The notes: generated by a model not told the origin, from the letters alone. Shown: positions 26,215 to 41,943, counted from the first letter of the stretch. The stretch is DNA of 64,000 bases from Laspinema sp. D2d (GCF_025370755.1 NZ_JAMXFC010000018.1:13547-77546); one strand, 5' to 3'. Translations and numbers: made by a program.

Positions 26215-26484
26215 CTAACCCCGAATCCCGAGGCGGGTAATTAAAGCACGATACCGGGCTTGGTCTTGTTTCAAAATATAGGCCAATAAGCGCTTGCGCT
26301 GACCAATCATTTTCAACAATCCTCTTCTGGAGGAGTGGTCTTTTTTGTTGGTTTTCAGGTGTGTACTGAGTTGGTTAATCCGAGTGGTTAACATGGCAAC
26401 TTGCACATCTGCCGATCCGGTGTCGGTCTCATGGATTTGATATTCGTTGATGAGTTCGTGTTTGCGCTCTTGCGTCAGGGTCAT
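26215..26484 (-). CDS. rpsO: 30S ribosomal protein S15
   Basis: The 89-aa protein has the full S15 signature: [45 protein letters not shown] and [13 protein letters not shown]15 binds 16S rRNA early in assembly of the small-subunit platform. On the minus strand, TATAGT about 25 nt upstream could be a -10. S15 often represses its own mRNA, but I cannot see a specific leader structure. Confidence 0.97.
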   Translation of the reverse strand: MTLTQERKHELINEYQIHETDTGSADVQVAMLTTRINQLSTHLKTNKKDHSSRRGLLKMIGQRKRLLAYILKQDQARYRALITRLGIRG

Positions 26485-26554
26485 TGCTTTTTGGCTTTAC
26501 TACTATAAACGCGGCAATTCACCATCTTAACATGAGTTTGAGGGAAGGGGAAGA

Positions 26555-26660
26555 TTTGGGGAGATGGGGGAGATGGGGGAGATGGGGGAGATGGGGGAGA
26601 TGGGGAGGATGGGGGAGATGGGGTGGATTGGGGAGATGGGGAGATGCGGTGGATTGGGGA
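26555..26660. repeat. Purine-strand 9-bp satellite (ATGGGGGAG)n
   Basis: A run of ATGGGGGAG units, becoming degenerate (GGTGGATTGGGGAG) at its right end, lies between rpsO and ruvA. Related arrays occur at 54491-54550 and on both sides of 58720. Because the unit is 9 bp, all frames stay open and give false ORFs such as MGEMGEMGE. Confidence 0.85.
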
Positions 26661-26661
26661 G

Positions 26662-27291
26662 TTATTGGGAGGTTAACCAGGCGATCGCCTGTCGGATCCA
26701 GGTTTCTACGGGGTCTTCGTTAGATAATTGGCCGGTTTGGGCGATCGCGGCTAAAGATTCCATGACTTCGGTACTGGTATATCCGATCGCCAGTAAGGTC
26801 ATTTCTACATCCTCTTGCAATGCCGGTTTGATTCCCATTGCTGGAGTGGCACTCACCCCGGATTGCTTGCGCCATTCCGCCAGTTTCGTTCTCAGTTCTA
26901 GGGAAATCCGTTCCGCTGTCTTTTTCCCGACCCCTGGGGCTTTTGCGAGGATTGCGGTATTACTCGTAACGATCGCCTGGACCAATTCGTTCAAGTCTAG
27001 GGTATCCAACAGGGCGATCGCTAACTGGGTCCCAATCCCACTCACAGCAATTAATTGCCGAAACAATTCACGTTCAGCATGAGACCCAAACCCATAGAGC
27101 ACCATCTGATCCTCTCGAACCTGGAGATGGGTAAACATCTGCAAGGTTTCCCCGATCGCTGGTAACTGTCGGATCGTCCGGGGACTAATTTGCAAGTCAT
27201 ACCCCACCCCATTTACCTCTAAGGTTAGGAAAACCCGATTGCCGGTATTTTTTTGAACCCCTGCCACAGTGCCTTTGAGATAGCCGATCAT
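26662..27291 (-). CDS. ruvA: Holliday junction branch migration protein RuvA
   Basis: The 209-aa protein has the three RuvA domains: an OB fold (1-63, MIGYLKGTVA, VGYDLQISPRT, LQVREDQMVLYGF), helix-hairpin-helix motifs (FRQLIAVSGIGTQLAIALL and ILAKAPGVGKKTAERI), and a C-terminal RuvB-binding domain (VEMTLLAIGYTSTEVMESL). RuvA tetramers hold the four-way junction while RuvB drives migration. Its stop abuts the purine satellite, so the 3' UTR may be unusual. Confidence 0.95.
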   Translation of the reverse strand: MIGYLKGTVAGVQKNTGNRVFLTLEVNGVGYDLQISPRTIRQLPAIGETLQMFTHLQVREDQMVLYGFGSHAERELFRQLIAVSGIGTQLAIALLDTLDLNELVQAIVTSNTAILAKAPGVGKKTAERISLELRTKLAEWRKQSGVSATPAMGIKPALQEDVEMTLLAIGYTSTEVMESLAAIAQTGQLSNEDPVETWIRQAIAWLTSQ

Positions 27292-27394
27292 GCAATTAGG
27301 TATCCTTGTGATGCGGTTACGGTGTGATTCCAGGGTCCGAGTTGAGGGTGGAGGGGTTCAAAGGCGATCGCTCCTCTACCCTCAAGCCTTGAGT

Positions 27395-28141
27395 TTACAA
27401 GAATTCAAAATGTTTTAAGCCTTCTAATATACCACCAGCACAGGATGCCTGGGCAAAATAAAGACTATCCTGGCGATGTTCTTCATACCAGGTTCGCAAT
27501 TCCGGTTGCGCATTTCCCACGATGATCCCCCGTTCTTGCCCCACTTCAAACAGGGCGATATCATTCCCCGAGTCTCCACAGGCAACGGTTCGTTTGGGTT
27601 CGATGCCGTAGCGGTGGCGGATAAACTGCATAGCTAATCCTTTATTTCCCTTGATGGGTAAAATATCCAAATCTTTGCCCCCACTATAAATCAACCGCAC
27701 CTCTAATTTCCGGTCTTTTAAGGCAGACTCTAGCCGAGGGAGTAAATCAGGGGCGATTTCCTCCGAGAGGAAATAACTGACTTTAAAAGGGCGCTGTTCC
27801 GAGTCGGGTTGGGACACTAAGTCAGAAAAATGACCCGCAATTTCGAGAATGCGATCGCGGTCCCACCCGTCTGAGAGAATATCCGCCCATTCGGGGTCAT
27901 ACGCTTCCATGCCATTGGTATAGATTTCGGTACCAACAGAGGTAACTACGGCATCCGGTTGGATGAGTTGCTTTTCTTGTTGGAGTTGCTGGTAGAGTGC
28001 AGGCGATCGCCCAGTCGAATAGACAATTTTTGTCCCATAAGTTTGACGATGGTGATGGAGTGCTTCCTGAAGGGTTGCCAAAGCTGCATCGTCACCGACA
28101 TAAGTATGATCTAAATCGGTTATGAATAAAAACTGACTCAT
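27395..28141 (-). CDS. Sucrose-phosphate phosphatase
   Basis: The 248-aa HAD-type protein begins SQFLFITDLDHTYVGDD, with nucleophile D9 and acid/base D11. It has motif II STGRSP (near 43), motif III lysine in DILPIKGNKGLAM and motif IV ACGDSGNDIALFE. The SPP cap is seen in SVGTEIYTNG and VSYFLSEE. It removes phosphate from sucrose-6-phosphate in the last step of sucrose synthesis, a compatible solute in cyanobacteria. No sucrose-phosphate synthase gene is adjacent. Length matches stand-alone bacterial SPP. Confidence 0.9.
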   Translation of the reverse strand: MSQFLFITDLDHTYVGDDAALATLQEALHHHRQTYGTKIVYSTGRSPALYQQLQQEKQLIQPDAVVTSVGTEIYTNGMEAYDPEWADILSDGWDRDRILEIAGHFSDLVSQPDSEQRPFKVSYFLSEEIAPDLLPRLESALKDRKLEVRLIYSGGKDLDILPIKGNKGLAMQFIRHRYGIEPKRTVACGDSGNDIALFEVGQERGIIVGNAQPELRTWYEEHRQDSLYFAQASCAGGILEGLKHFEFL

Positions 28142-28384
28142 GTTTTCCTCGGGTTTATAGTATCTAGTGGTTTATTGTTTCGTGGCGATCGCAGCTTGTC
28201 AAAGTCCACTGGGTAGAAATTGGTTTTGAGTTTCAGGAAAAACTCAGAGTTCCAGGCTGTTATAGGTCTACTGTAAGTCAAATTCCAAAAACCCTGGGGG
28301 CGATGGGCGCGTTTAATTGTCCTGGGTGGATCGGTTAGATTGCTTGTTATTATGCATAGAAATTCTTAGCCTCTTTCAAACCCA

Positions 28385-30190
28385 ATGATACTGACTCCCC
28401 CACCGTCCTCGTTTCCCTGGGTGATCGGCACCCCTCGCAAACTTTGGTTGTTGATTCTGCTTTTTTTCTGTTCCCTCTGTCTGATCTTCCTGTCACCGGG
28501 GTTAAGTCTCATGGTAGTTTCCCCCCCACTTTTAACGGATCCGTTTCTGCAATTTCCCACGTCTAATTCTGTGCGGGTGGTGTGGTTTACCGAGTTTGCT
28601 GGGATTCAGCATCGGGTCGAATATGGGGAAAAGGGGGAAAACGTTGTGGGGGCGACTACGACGAAACTGAGTCGGACTCAGGAGGACCAGCGATCGCGCG
28701 TCGGAAGTCAAACCGAAGACGCGTCGGTATATCCGAAACCGACAGCCCGAGATATTTGGCGGCATGAAGCGGAGATTACCGGATTAACCCCTGGGGTGCG
28801 GGTCCCTTATCAGGTGACGAGTGTGCGGGAGGACCAGGTGGAAATTAAGGGCGATCGCTTCACCCTGGCAGCCAACCCCGAACCGGGTAGCAATTTGAAA
28901 ATTTTGCTCACTTCGGATTTTCAGTTAAAGCCGATGACTGCGGCTAATTTACAAAAAGTCGTCGAAACAGTTGGGCGCGTTGATGCCGTATTTCATGCCG
29001 GTGATTTAATCAATATTGCCGATCGCGCTTCCGAATGGTTTGATGACAATCGGGGAAATGCCTTCTTTCCAGTCCTGCAAGGTCGCGCTCAGTATAACTT
29101 TAAATCCGAGTCGGGCGATCATGTTTATACTGGAGGTCAAATTATTCAACACGCCCCCCTATTTCCCACCGTTGGCAATCATGAAGTCATGGGCCGTGTT
29201 TCCCCAGAAAAAGACTTAGAGGAGCAGTTTTTAGATGCCTTTCCCCGGGAGATAGCCCGTCGGCTTTACGAGGAAAAAGTTAAAGAAATCAATCCCGAAG
29301 AGTCGCCGGTATTGCGCGATCGCTGGTTAAGTGACAATTCCTTTAATACCACAACCTTTAACGAAATCTTCAACCTGCCCAATGCTGAGGCCAACAATTA
29401 TTACGCCGCCACCTTCGGCGATGTGCGATTAGTTGTTTTATATATTACGAACATCTGGCGTTCTCCCAGTCTCGAACCCAAAACCCGAGGCAAATATCGA
29501 GAACGGGCGGATCATTTAACTCAACCGGAACAATGGGGATATGGACAACATATTTTTGAACCCATTGCCCAGGGTAGTGAACAATATCAATGGCTGGAAC
29601 AAGAGTTAGCCAGTTCAGAATTTAAAAAAGCTAAATATAAAATTGTCATGTTTCATCATCCTGCCCATTCCATTGGGGAACACATAGTTCCGCCTTATAC
29701 GAACCCCTTACAGCGGTTAGAATCTGATGGCATTGGGCGGATTACAGTACGCTATGAATATCCCCCAGCCCAAGATTATATTGCTCGGGATGTCGTCCCC
29801 TTGTTGGAATCAGCGGGAGTCCAGTTAGTTTTTTACGGACATTCTCACCTGTGGAACCGCTTTGTCAGTCCCAGTGGAATGCACTTTTTGGAATCCTCTA
29901 ATGTGGGGAATAGTTATGGGGCATATACGGAAAATAAGCGCCCACAAGTGCCGGAAAATTATCAAGAAACCTATGCTGTCACCGGCGATCCCAATGGATT
30001 AGACGCAATGATTCCCACCCTTGCCCCCTTCCTGGATGACCAGGGGAAACCGTTACCTTATATTGCCAGTAATGAGATCTCTGCGTTTAGTATTTTCGAG
30101 ACGAGTACAGGGATGGTCAGCAGCTACCGTTTTGATGCACGCCAGCCCAGTGCACCGGCGGTTAAATTTGATGAATTTAAGCTCAAATAA
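28385..30190 (+). CDS. Membrane-anchored metallophosphoesterase (purple acid phosphatase-like)
   Basis: The 601-aa protein starts with an uncleaved-looking transmembrane segment (KLWLLILLFFCSLCLIFLSP, about 19-38). A fibronectin/PAP-N-like beta domain follows (NSVRVVWFTEF to VTSVRED, about 60-150), then a calcineurin-like phosphoesterase domain. Metal motifs seen are LLTSDFQ (near 179), FHAGDLINIA, TVGNHEVMG, VMFHHPAHS and FYGHSHLW. Motif I has D-F-Q rather than the usual D-x-H. The domain contains inserts absent from minimal enzymes. It probably faces the periplasm and hydrolyses phosphomono- or diesters; the substrate is not known. It is divergent from the sucrose-phosphate phosphatase gene. 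Confidence 0.82.
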   Translation: MILTPPPSSFPWVIGTPRKLWLLILLFFCSLCLIFLSPGLSLMVVSPPLLTDPFLQFPTSNSVRVVWFTEFAGIQHRVEYGEKGENVVGATTTKLSRTQEDQRSRVGSQTEDASVYPKPTARDIWRHEAEITGLTPGVRVPYQVTSVREDQVEIKGDRFTLAANPEPGSNLKILLTSDFQLKPMTAANLQKVVETVGRVDAVFHAGDLINIADRASEWFDDNRGNAFFPVLQGRAQYNFKSESGDHVYTGGQIIQHAPLFPTVGNHEVMGRVSPEKDLEEQFLDAFPREIARRLYEEKVKEINPEESPVLRDRWLSDNSFNTTTFNEIFNLPNAEANNYYAATFGDVRLVVLYITNIWRSPSLEPKTRGKYRERADHLTQPEQWGYGQHIFEPIAQGSEQYQWLEQELASSEFKKAKYKIVMFHHPAHSIGEHIVPPYTNPLQRLESDGIGRITVRYEYPPAQDYIARDVVPLLESAGVQLVFYGHSHLWNRFVSPSGMHFLESSNVGNSYGAYTENKRPQVPENYQETYAVTGDPNGLDAMIPTLAPFLDDQGKPLPYIASNEISAFSIFETSTGMVSSYRFDARQPSAPAVKFDEFKLK

Positions 30191-30208
30191 TCGGCTGAAA
30201 ATAGGGTA

Positions 30209-30313
30209 GCAGAAACCGGGTTTTTTAAATAACTTGTGCCCCTTTCACCTCAATGGAGAAAAGCATAAACCCGGTTTTTCAAGCTACTGCAACGGCAGCA
30301 GAAACCGGGTTTT
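30209..30313. repeat. Three AAACCGGGTTT palindromes between convergent genes
   Basis: GCAGAAACCGGGTTTTTT (30209-30226), AAACCCGGTTTTT (30267-30279) and GCAGAAACCGGGTTTT (ending 30313) are each self-complementary at the core. A related CAGAAACC-type palindrome (AGAAACCTGGTTTCT) lies near 47570. The T-rich ends could stop transcription of the phosphoesterase. Confidence 0.65.
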
Positions 30314-30335
30314 ATAATCACTTGCTTTCTTCATT

Positions 30336-31583
30336 TCAAGAATCGGGCATTTGCCAGATTTTTATGGTTTTATCACTGCTGCCGCTAACGAGCATTTTAC
30401 CATCGGTACTCATGGCTACGGCATTGACACTATCCGAATGTCCCGTTAAAGTTTGAATTTCCTGCCTGCTTCTGAGGTCCCAGAGTTTAAGGGTATGGTC
30501 TGAACTGGCAGAAACCAGCATTTTTCCGGCGGGACTGATGGCAATACTATTAATGCGATCGCTATGTCCGTTTAGAGTGCAAATTTCTGTGCCTGTTTTC
30601 ATATCCCAGAGTTTAATCGTTTTATCTATACTCCCACTCGCTAAGGTTAAATTATCGGGAAATATCCCTACAGAAGTCACGCCGTCCGAATGTCCCAATA
30701 ACGGGGGAAATTCTTCGGATGTTTCTATATTCCAAAGTTTAATCGTTTTATCTAAACTGCCACTGGCTAAAATGCGATTATTTGGACTAATTGCTAGGGA
30801 AGTTACTGCTGCTAAATGTCCGGTTAAAGTGACTAATTCTTGTCCCGTGATGCCATTCCAGAGGCGAATGGTTTGATCGAGACTGCCACTGGCAAGCAGG
30901 GTACCATCGGGACTAAAGGTGACCGCATTGACCCATTGTTGATGTCCAGTTTTGGTGAATAAAGGTTGTCCATTTTGGGCTTTCCAAAGTTTGACTGTTT
31001 TATCATTACTGCAACTGGCTAAAGTCCAACCATTATAACTGAGGGCGATAGAATTAACGGGGTAAGAATGGCCGGTTAAGGTCAGAATTTCTTGGCCGGT
31101 TTTGAGGTTCCAGAGTTTAATGGTTTTATCCCAACTGCCACTCGCGAGGAGTTGACCTTCTGAATCTAAGGCGATCGCACTGACGGCGCGAAAATGGCCG
31201 GTTAGAGTGGTTTGACATTCCATCCCAGGAGTTTTTAACACTTCCACCGGGGAGACTGGAGTGGACGAAGAATGAGGAGATTCGGGAGAAGCATGATGAT
31301 TAAAGGAAGAGGAAACCTGGGTCAAATGAGACTGAAGAACGCGGGTTTCTTGTTCCAGTTGCTGAATCAGATGACTAGCGCTTCTGAGTTCATCCTGTTG
31401 CGATCGCAGGGTAGCCCAGAGACGTTTTGCCCAGGCTACTTTTGCCCGTTCTTTTGATAAAATAATCAGTCGAATATCCGGGTTAACCGATGCAGGATAC
31501 GGGGTCAAATCCCAACCACATTTGGCACAGTGATCGCGTTCTCCTTTACTAAATTCAGCTTGACAAATTGGACAGTTAGACAT
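30336..31583 (-). CDS. Zinc-ribbon / coiled-coil / 7-bladed WD40 protein
   Basis: The 415-aa protein starts with a zinc ribbon (CPICQAEF ... CAKCGWDLTP, residues 4-28). A helical region follows (about 45-95, LRSASHLIQQLEQETRVLQS), then seven WD40 repeats (about 125-415), enough for one propeller. Each repeat ends KTIKLW or close to it. The protein is probably cytoplasmic and a scaffold or sensor; no enzymatic domain is seen. The neighbouring gene upstream has the same plan, and the two are 64 bp apart on the same strand, so they are likely co-transcribed duplicates. Confidence 0.85.
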   Translation of the reverse strand: MSNCPICQAEFSKGERDHCAKCGWDLTPYPASVNPDIRLIILSKERAKVAWAKRLWATLRSQQDELRSASHLIQQLEQETRVLQSHLTQVSSSFNHHASPESPHSSSTPVSPVEVLKTPGMECQTTLTGHFRAVSAIALDSEGQLLASGSWDKTIKLWNLKTGQEILTLTGHSYPVNSIALSYNGWTLASCSNDKTVKLWKAQNGQPLFTKTGHQQWVNAVTFSPDGTLLASGSLDQTIRLWNGITGQELVTLTGHLAAVTSLAISPNNRILASGSLDKTIKLWNIETSEEFPPLLGHSDGVTSVGIFPDNLTLASGSIDKTIKLWDMKTGTEICTLNGHSDRINSIAISPAGKMLVSASSDHTLKLWDLRSRQEIQTLTGHSDSVNAVAMSTDGKMLVSGSSDKTIKIWQMPDS

Positions 31584-31647
31584 ACTGGCTTAAATAGACG
31601 GGCAACATCACTGATTTACTCCACACTAACCCCTGATGGAATAGGAG

Positions 31648-33480
31648 TTAATGGTCACCAATTCCCCAAATTTTAATCTTACCCCCATCAAACCCCGTGA
31701 CAATTTTATCGCCATTGGGACCGATGACGCTACATAACATATATCCTTCATTTCCGTGAGTAGTTTTCAACGGAGGAATGGTGTGAATGGGTCTAGCTTG
31801 TTCTAAATTCCAGATTTTAATCGTCCCATCATCGGAACTACTTGCCATCATATTATTCTGAGAAATGGAAACCGAAGTCACCCCACTAGAATGATCCGCC
31901 AGGGTGTACAAAAGTTTACCCGTTCCCACATTCCAGAGGCGCAGAGTCGTATCATTACTCCCACTGGCTAAAAGATTACCATCAGGACTAATGGCAACGG
32001 AACAGACCGATCCAGTATGATCGGTGAGGGTATGGAGTAATTCTCCGGTGAGTAAGTTTCTAATTTTAATCATATTATCATTTCCCCCACTCACGAGGGT
32101 ATTTCCTTGGGGATTAATCGAGATAGAACGCACGGTACTCGTATGTCCATAAAACGTCCCGATTAATTCCTGGGTATCCAAATTCCATAAGGCAATTGTT
32201 TTATCCGCACCCCCACTCACCAGCATATTTCCTTTGGGATGAAATGCCAAGGCATTTACCCATCCCGTATGTCCTCTTAGGGTGAAGCGGAGTTTGCCGG
32301 TTTTGAGTTCCCAAAGTTTGATGGTATTGTCTCCACTGCCACTCGCGAAGAGTTCGCCATTGGGGGAAATTGCTAGGGCGATCGCAGAACCTGTGTGACC
32401 AATTCCCGTTTTAATCAGGTTTCCCGTACTGATCTCCCAAATTTTAACAGTTTTATCATTACTGCCACTGACTAAAAAGTTTCCATCAGGATCAATCGCC
32501 AAAGTTCGCACGGCTTTTTGATGTTCTACGACTTGCAAGCAGCGAAAAAACCGATAGGGTTGATAATCTTCTATTGCCATTTTTGCTTTGGGCAAATGAC
32601 TCCGTTTCAGCAATGCATAAGCCCATCGCTGGACGGCTTCCGAGGGGTCTGCCAGGGAAGAGATCAACAAGTTAACCATATCCGCTTCAAATTCAATCGC
32701 CCCATTATGGCGACTACTGGCTTCTATTTCCAGATTTAATTCTTTTATTTTTTCTTGTAAACCCGCTGATTTTTTTTGTTCAAAAACCAGTTGATTCATG
32801 AGTTTTAATTTTTCAGTTTTTGAATCATTTAATTGTTGTTTTAAATCTTGAATTTCTTGAAATATTTGCTCTTCTTGGGGGGGCTGCAACCGAGCAATTT
32901 CTTGATGGAGGTTTGCCAACATTTCTTTTAAATCGTGGGGTTCTATCATAGGATTGCTACTGGATTGAAGGGGATGAAGGGGTTGAGAAATGACGGGCCG
33001 ATCGCCATTCCCTTGCTGTAACTGAGAGAATACTTCATTCAGTCGAGTCTCTAGGGATTGGTACCCAGCTAGGCGTTCTTGACGCTCATGGTTAATTTCC
33101 GTTTCTAAGCGATCGCGCTGTTGGCGAGCTTCCTCACTCTTAAATAACAGGCGATCAACCTTTTCCTGAGCATTGATTCGTTCTTTTCCCGCCCGATCTA
33201 AGCGTTCCCAAAATTTAGATAACTGTCCTTCAATGTCGGCTAACTTCCACTCTAACTGTTTAACGGCTGAGTCCCGTTCCTGAACGAGCGCCCAGACATT
33301 TTTCGCCCAAAATAGTTTGGTCACCTCCCCGGAAGAATTCCCTTCGGGCAACTCTCCAGAGATTAACTGGGGATCCAACGTTACATCCCACCCACAGGTT
33401 GGGCACAGTGTCTGTTCCCCCTGTACATATTCAGTTCCACAAACTGGACATTTAGACACACCAAAAAATACCGTATCCAT
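31648..33480 (-). CDS. Zinc-ribbon / long coiled-coil / HEAT-like / WD40 protein
   Basis: The 610-aa protein has a zinc ribbon (CPVCGTEY ... CPTCGWDVTL, residues 12-38). A long coiled coil follows (about 60-255, WKLADIEGQLSKFWERLDRA, IQDLKQQLNDSKTEKLKLMN), then a HEAT-like segment ending DYQPYRFFRCLQ (about 262-320), then seven WD40 repeats to the C-terminus. The HEAT-like/DYxPYRFF module is shared with the WD40 protein at 56418-58571. It is the first gene of a two-gene unit with the smaller zinc-ribbon WD40 gene. Partners are unknown; assembly of a multimeric scaffold through the coiled coil is inference. Confidence 0.85.
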   Translation of the reverse strand: MDTVFFGVSKCPVCGTEYVQGEQTLCPTCGWDVTLDPQLISGELPEGNSSGEVTKLFWAKNVWALVQERDSAVKQLEWKLADIEGQLSKFWERLDRAGKERINAQEKVDRLLFKSEEARQQRDRLETEINHERQERLAGYQSLETRLNEVFSQLQQGNGDRPVISQPLHPLQSSSNPMIEPHDLKEMLANLHQEIARLQPPQEEQIFQEIQDLKQQLNDSKTEKLKLMNQLVFEQKKSAGLQEKIKELNLEIEASSRHNGAIEFEADMVNLLISSLADPSEAVQRWAYALLKRSHLPKAKMAIEDYQPYRFFRCLQVVEHQKAVRTLAIDPDGNFLVSGSNDKTVKIWEISTGNLIKTGIGHTGSAIALAISPNGELFASGSGDNTIKLWELKTGKLRFTLRGHTGWVNALAFHPKGNMLVSGGADKTIALWNLDTQELIGTFYGHTSTVRSISINPQGNTLVSGGNDNMIKIRNLLTGELLHTLTDHTGSVCSVAISPDGNLLASGSNDTTLRLWNVGTGKLLYTLADHSSGVTSVSISQNNMMASSSDDGTIKIWNLEQARPIHTIPPLKTTHGNEGYMLCSVIGPNGDKIVTGFDGGKIKIWGIGDH

Positions 33481-33718
33481 GCTTTCTATCCGCCAGAAAT
33501 TCGATCACCCATATCGGCATCTATTGTTATGCTAATGGTTTCCCCTACCTTTAGCCTAGGACTTTAGTATCACCTTCAATAAATACAGGACTTACGGAGT
33601 ACACAGATATAGGATGGATATTCCGAAGCCAGGGCTACCTTGAGAGTTTGGAACCTGGACTGGCATCAGTCCTAAGAGAGGACAGTTAAAAAGTTCCTTG
33701 TTCCTCAACCCCAGTTTT

Positions 33719-39760
<6,042 letters not shown>

Positions 39761-40294
39761 TTATCCCCCTTTTCCATTGTCTCGCGCTCCATTTCTGTTT
39801 CGGGTTCCCTTGTCTTTGAGTTTTTATTGAGTAAACGGCTTTCCCTCAAGCTGACCTGTTTTTGTTGTGTTAAATCGGGCGCAAAGGGTCAAATCCGGTG
39901 AGCGTTATTCTCCATTTTATTGGGTTAAAATGGCAGAATGTCCGATAGAACCCTGATACAATTGTTCTCTAATTTTAGCGAAATTATAAAAGTTTTAAGC
40001 CCGCCCAGCCGGATTCTTGGTTAAAGCTTAATATTGCAGCAGCGGGTGCAGATACTTTGGGGATTCGCGTTTGGAAGTGAACCGATCGCGGGATTGCCAG
40101 TCCCTCCGCTGCTGTGGCGATCGCCGTCCCGTTCGGGAAGGGTGGGTTAGAATGGTTTATTATTCCTCCAAGGAAGAGGCTTTTGAGACTTTTCTCAGAG
40201 GGCCTGACCAATCCTCCCCCTGGTCGCGCCCCTGAAGTTGCATCTTGACCCCGAATCAGTCAAAATTATCCAAACAAGTTATCTCAATAAAACG
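39761..40294. other. Intergenic region
   Basis: These 534 bp lie between two diverging genes and must contain the hybrid kinase and CRR7-like promoters. The frame on the minus strand at 39984-40211 has no family resemblance and I do not call it. No repeat or RNA gene was recognised. Confidence 0.4.
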
Positions 40295-40555
40295 ATGCCT
40301 AACTCCTTAATGTATCAAGACGAAACTCATTTTGTCGTCCTCGAATGCAATCAACCGGAACAATTACTGACCGCTGATGAATTGCTCTCCAAGCTCAAAG
40401 TAATTTTAGGCGATCGCCAGGATAATTTGCCTCGGGATTTGCAAAAATTTCCCACTATCGACACTCAAGCTCAACATCTTTTGGAAACAAGCTGTGAATT
40501 TGATTTAGGACCGGGAAACTATTTTCAATGGTATGTAGTCCGACTCGAAAAATAA
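40295..40555 (+). CDS. CRR7 family protein (NDH-1 related)
   Basis: The 86-aa protein starts at the ATG at 40295 (MPNSLMYQDE); an upstream TTG start at 40238 is less likely. It matches chlororespiratory reduction 7 (CRR7) in pattern: HFVVLECNQPEQLLTADELL, LPRDLQKF, AQHLLETSCEFDLGPGNYFQWYVVRLEK at the end. In plant chloroplasts CRR7 is needed to build the NDH complex; the cyanobacterial homologue is presumably linked to NDH-1. There is no signal peptide, so it is cytoplasmic. Confidence 0.72.
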   Translation: MPNSLMYQDETHFVVLECNQPEQLLTADELLSKLKVILGDRQDNLPRDLQKFPTIDTQAQHLLETSCEFDLGPGNYFQWYVVRLEK

Positions 40556-40668
40556 ATCAAATCACCCGGGTTTAACAGACTTTATAGAATTTAAAGTTTA
40601 TTTTCATGGAGAAAAGACGGGGGTTTCCCCGTCTGTCTGGTGGATTGAGTCAGGTATTAAATTAAGGC

Positions 40669-41214
40669 TCAATTCTGAGCAATTAAAGCGACATCCAGGC
40701 GATTTTTTTCCGTTTTCTTGAATTGAACGGAAATTCCGGGGCCAAAAAACTTTTCAATTTTTTCTTGCTTTTGCTGCCAAATTTCCAAGGGAAATTGGGG
40801 GGAATCAAATTCTAAAATTAAAGCATAGCACCCCTCGATATTCTCTTCTCGAAGTCCTACGAGAACGGGTCGGGCTTCATCGGAGGGATTCAGACCAAAC
40901 CGTTCTAGGGAATCATCCAAATGAGCATCTTGACCATAGCGATAGCGAGTGACATCTTTGCGAATTTGATTTTGAATTTGAGTGGCCTGTTTTTCTCGCA
41001 ATTCTAAGATATCGGCTGAGGTGGGGTGAGTGAAGGGGACCGGCTTGAGTTCGGCTGCTTTCAGGGCCAATCCACCGAGTAACAGGGGAATGCCATAAAA
41101 GAATCCAGCCAGATTTAAGGTGGCGTAGTCGTTAAAGTAAGCGTAGAAGCCAATCAGGGTGATTAGACCGCCTAGGGATAAACCCAGGTTTCCCAAAGAA
41201 AGTTTAGCTAACAT
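40669..41214 (-). CDS. DUF2854 family membrane protein
   Basis: The 181-aa protein starts at the ATG at 41214 (MLAKLSLGN); the frame continues upstream but without a family match. Two transmembrane helices span residues 6-28 and 33-52. A soluble domain follows (KPVPFTHPTSADILELREKQ, DVTRYRYGQDAHLD, LERFGLNPSDEARPVL, and a C-terminal beta-rich part). DUF2854 is restricted to cyanobacteria and plastids and has no assigned function. It converges with the CRR7-like gene. Confidence 0.82.
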   Translation of the reverse strand: MLAKLSLGNLGLSLGGLITLIGFYAYFNDYATLNLAGFFYGIPLLLGGLALKAAELKPVPFTHPTSADILELREKQATQIQNQIRKDVTRYRYGQDAHLDDSLERFGLNPSDEARPVLVGLREENIEGCYALILEFDSPQFPLEIWQQKQEKIEKFFGPGISVQFKKTEKNRLDVALIAQN

Positions 41215-41684
41215 GATAGTGAGTGAATGAACGATCGCACAGGAATGGAAAGTTCTATTGTCCCCTGTTCGCGATCGCACTACAACGATCGGGCTGGTTG
41301 TTTTCAGCGTGATGGTGGTTAACCGGGATGAATCTTTGTTAAAATGGGTCGGGTTCCAGAACTCCGGACCCGTCTGAATTCGGGGATAAACTGGGAAAAA
41401 CTGCGATCGCGTCTGGAAGCTATGCGATCGCTGATCTCGGCTATTGGTAGGATCTTTAATCGGTCCGGCTGTTACCCGGGTTTTGCCCTAAAAGGGTTGC
41501 TCATTGCTACAAATGAGATAAAAAAAACCAGTTGATCTTCCCTCTATTGTAGCCAGTCCTCGGCGGCTCTATAGAAACTTGACAAATGGCTGATTTTATA
41601 ATATGGAAAGCTGCTGCATCTCAAAGGGATCGGCATCAACAAAACTGTTTAGAGTTATATTAGCGAAAACAAAGGTAAGGCAGA
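41215..41684. other. Divergent intergenic region
   Basis: A 470-bp stretch between the DUF2854 gene and the 60-aa gene, with several HIP1-related octamers (CGATCGC). No gene, RNA or strong hairpin is supported. Confidence 0.4.
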
Positions 41685-41867
41685 ATGGACGAACAGAAAC
41701 TCAGAGAACGGGTGAGTGCGATCGCAGACAAACGGGAAACCCTCGTGCGTCTCTTGGAACAACCCAACTTAGGAACCCTCAGAATTGATGTGAATCAGGC
41801 GATCGAAGAACTGGACGATTTGCTGGATGAATTCAACCGCACCTTTAGCGATCGTCCGATCACCTAA
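41685..41867 (+). CDS. Small conserved-looking helical protein (60 aa)
   Basis: A 60-aa acidic protein (MDEQKLRERVSAIADKRE start) with two predicted helices and the turn PNLGTLRIDVNQAIEELDDL. An AAGG site is placed 8-10 nt before the ATG, and the composition is that of a real protein. I do not recognise a family. The coiled-coil-like heptads suggest it dimerises or binds another protein. Confidence 0.6.
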   Translation: MDEQKLRERVSAIADKRETLVRLLEQPNLGTLRIDVNQAIEELDDLLDEFNRTFSDRPIT

Positions 41868-41943
41868 AGCCGGTTGAACCCCAAACTGGGCCTAACCGCT
41901 GCGGTCAAGGGGCGCAGTTTTTGCGCCCCGTCCCCCCATTTTT

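Noticed and set aside
26484-26723. Frame reading GRWGRWGRW between rpsO and ruvA
   Set aside because: Artefact of the 9-bp satellite.
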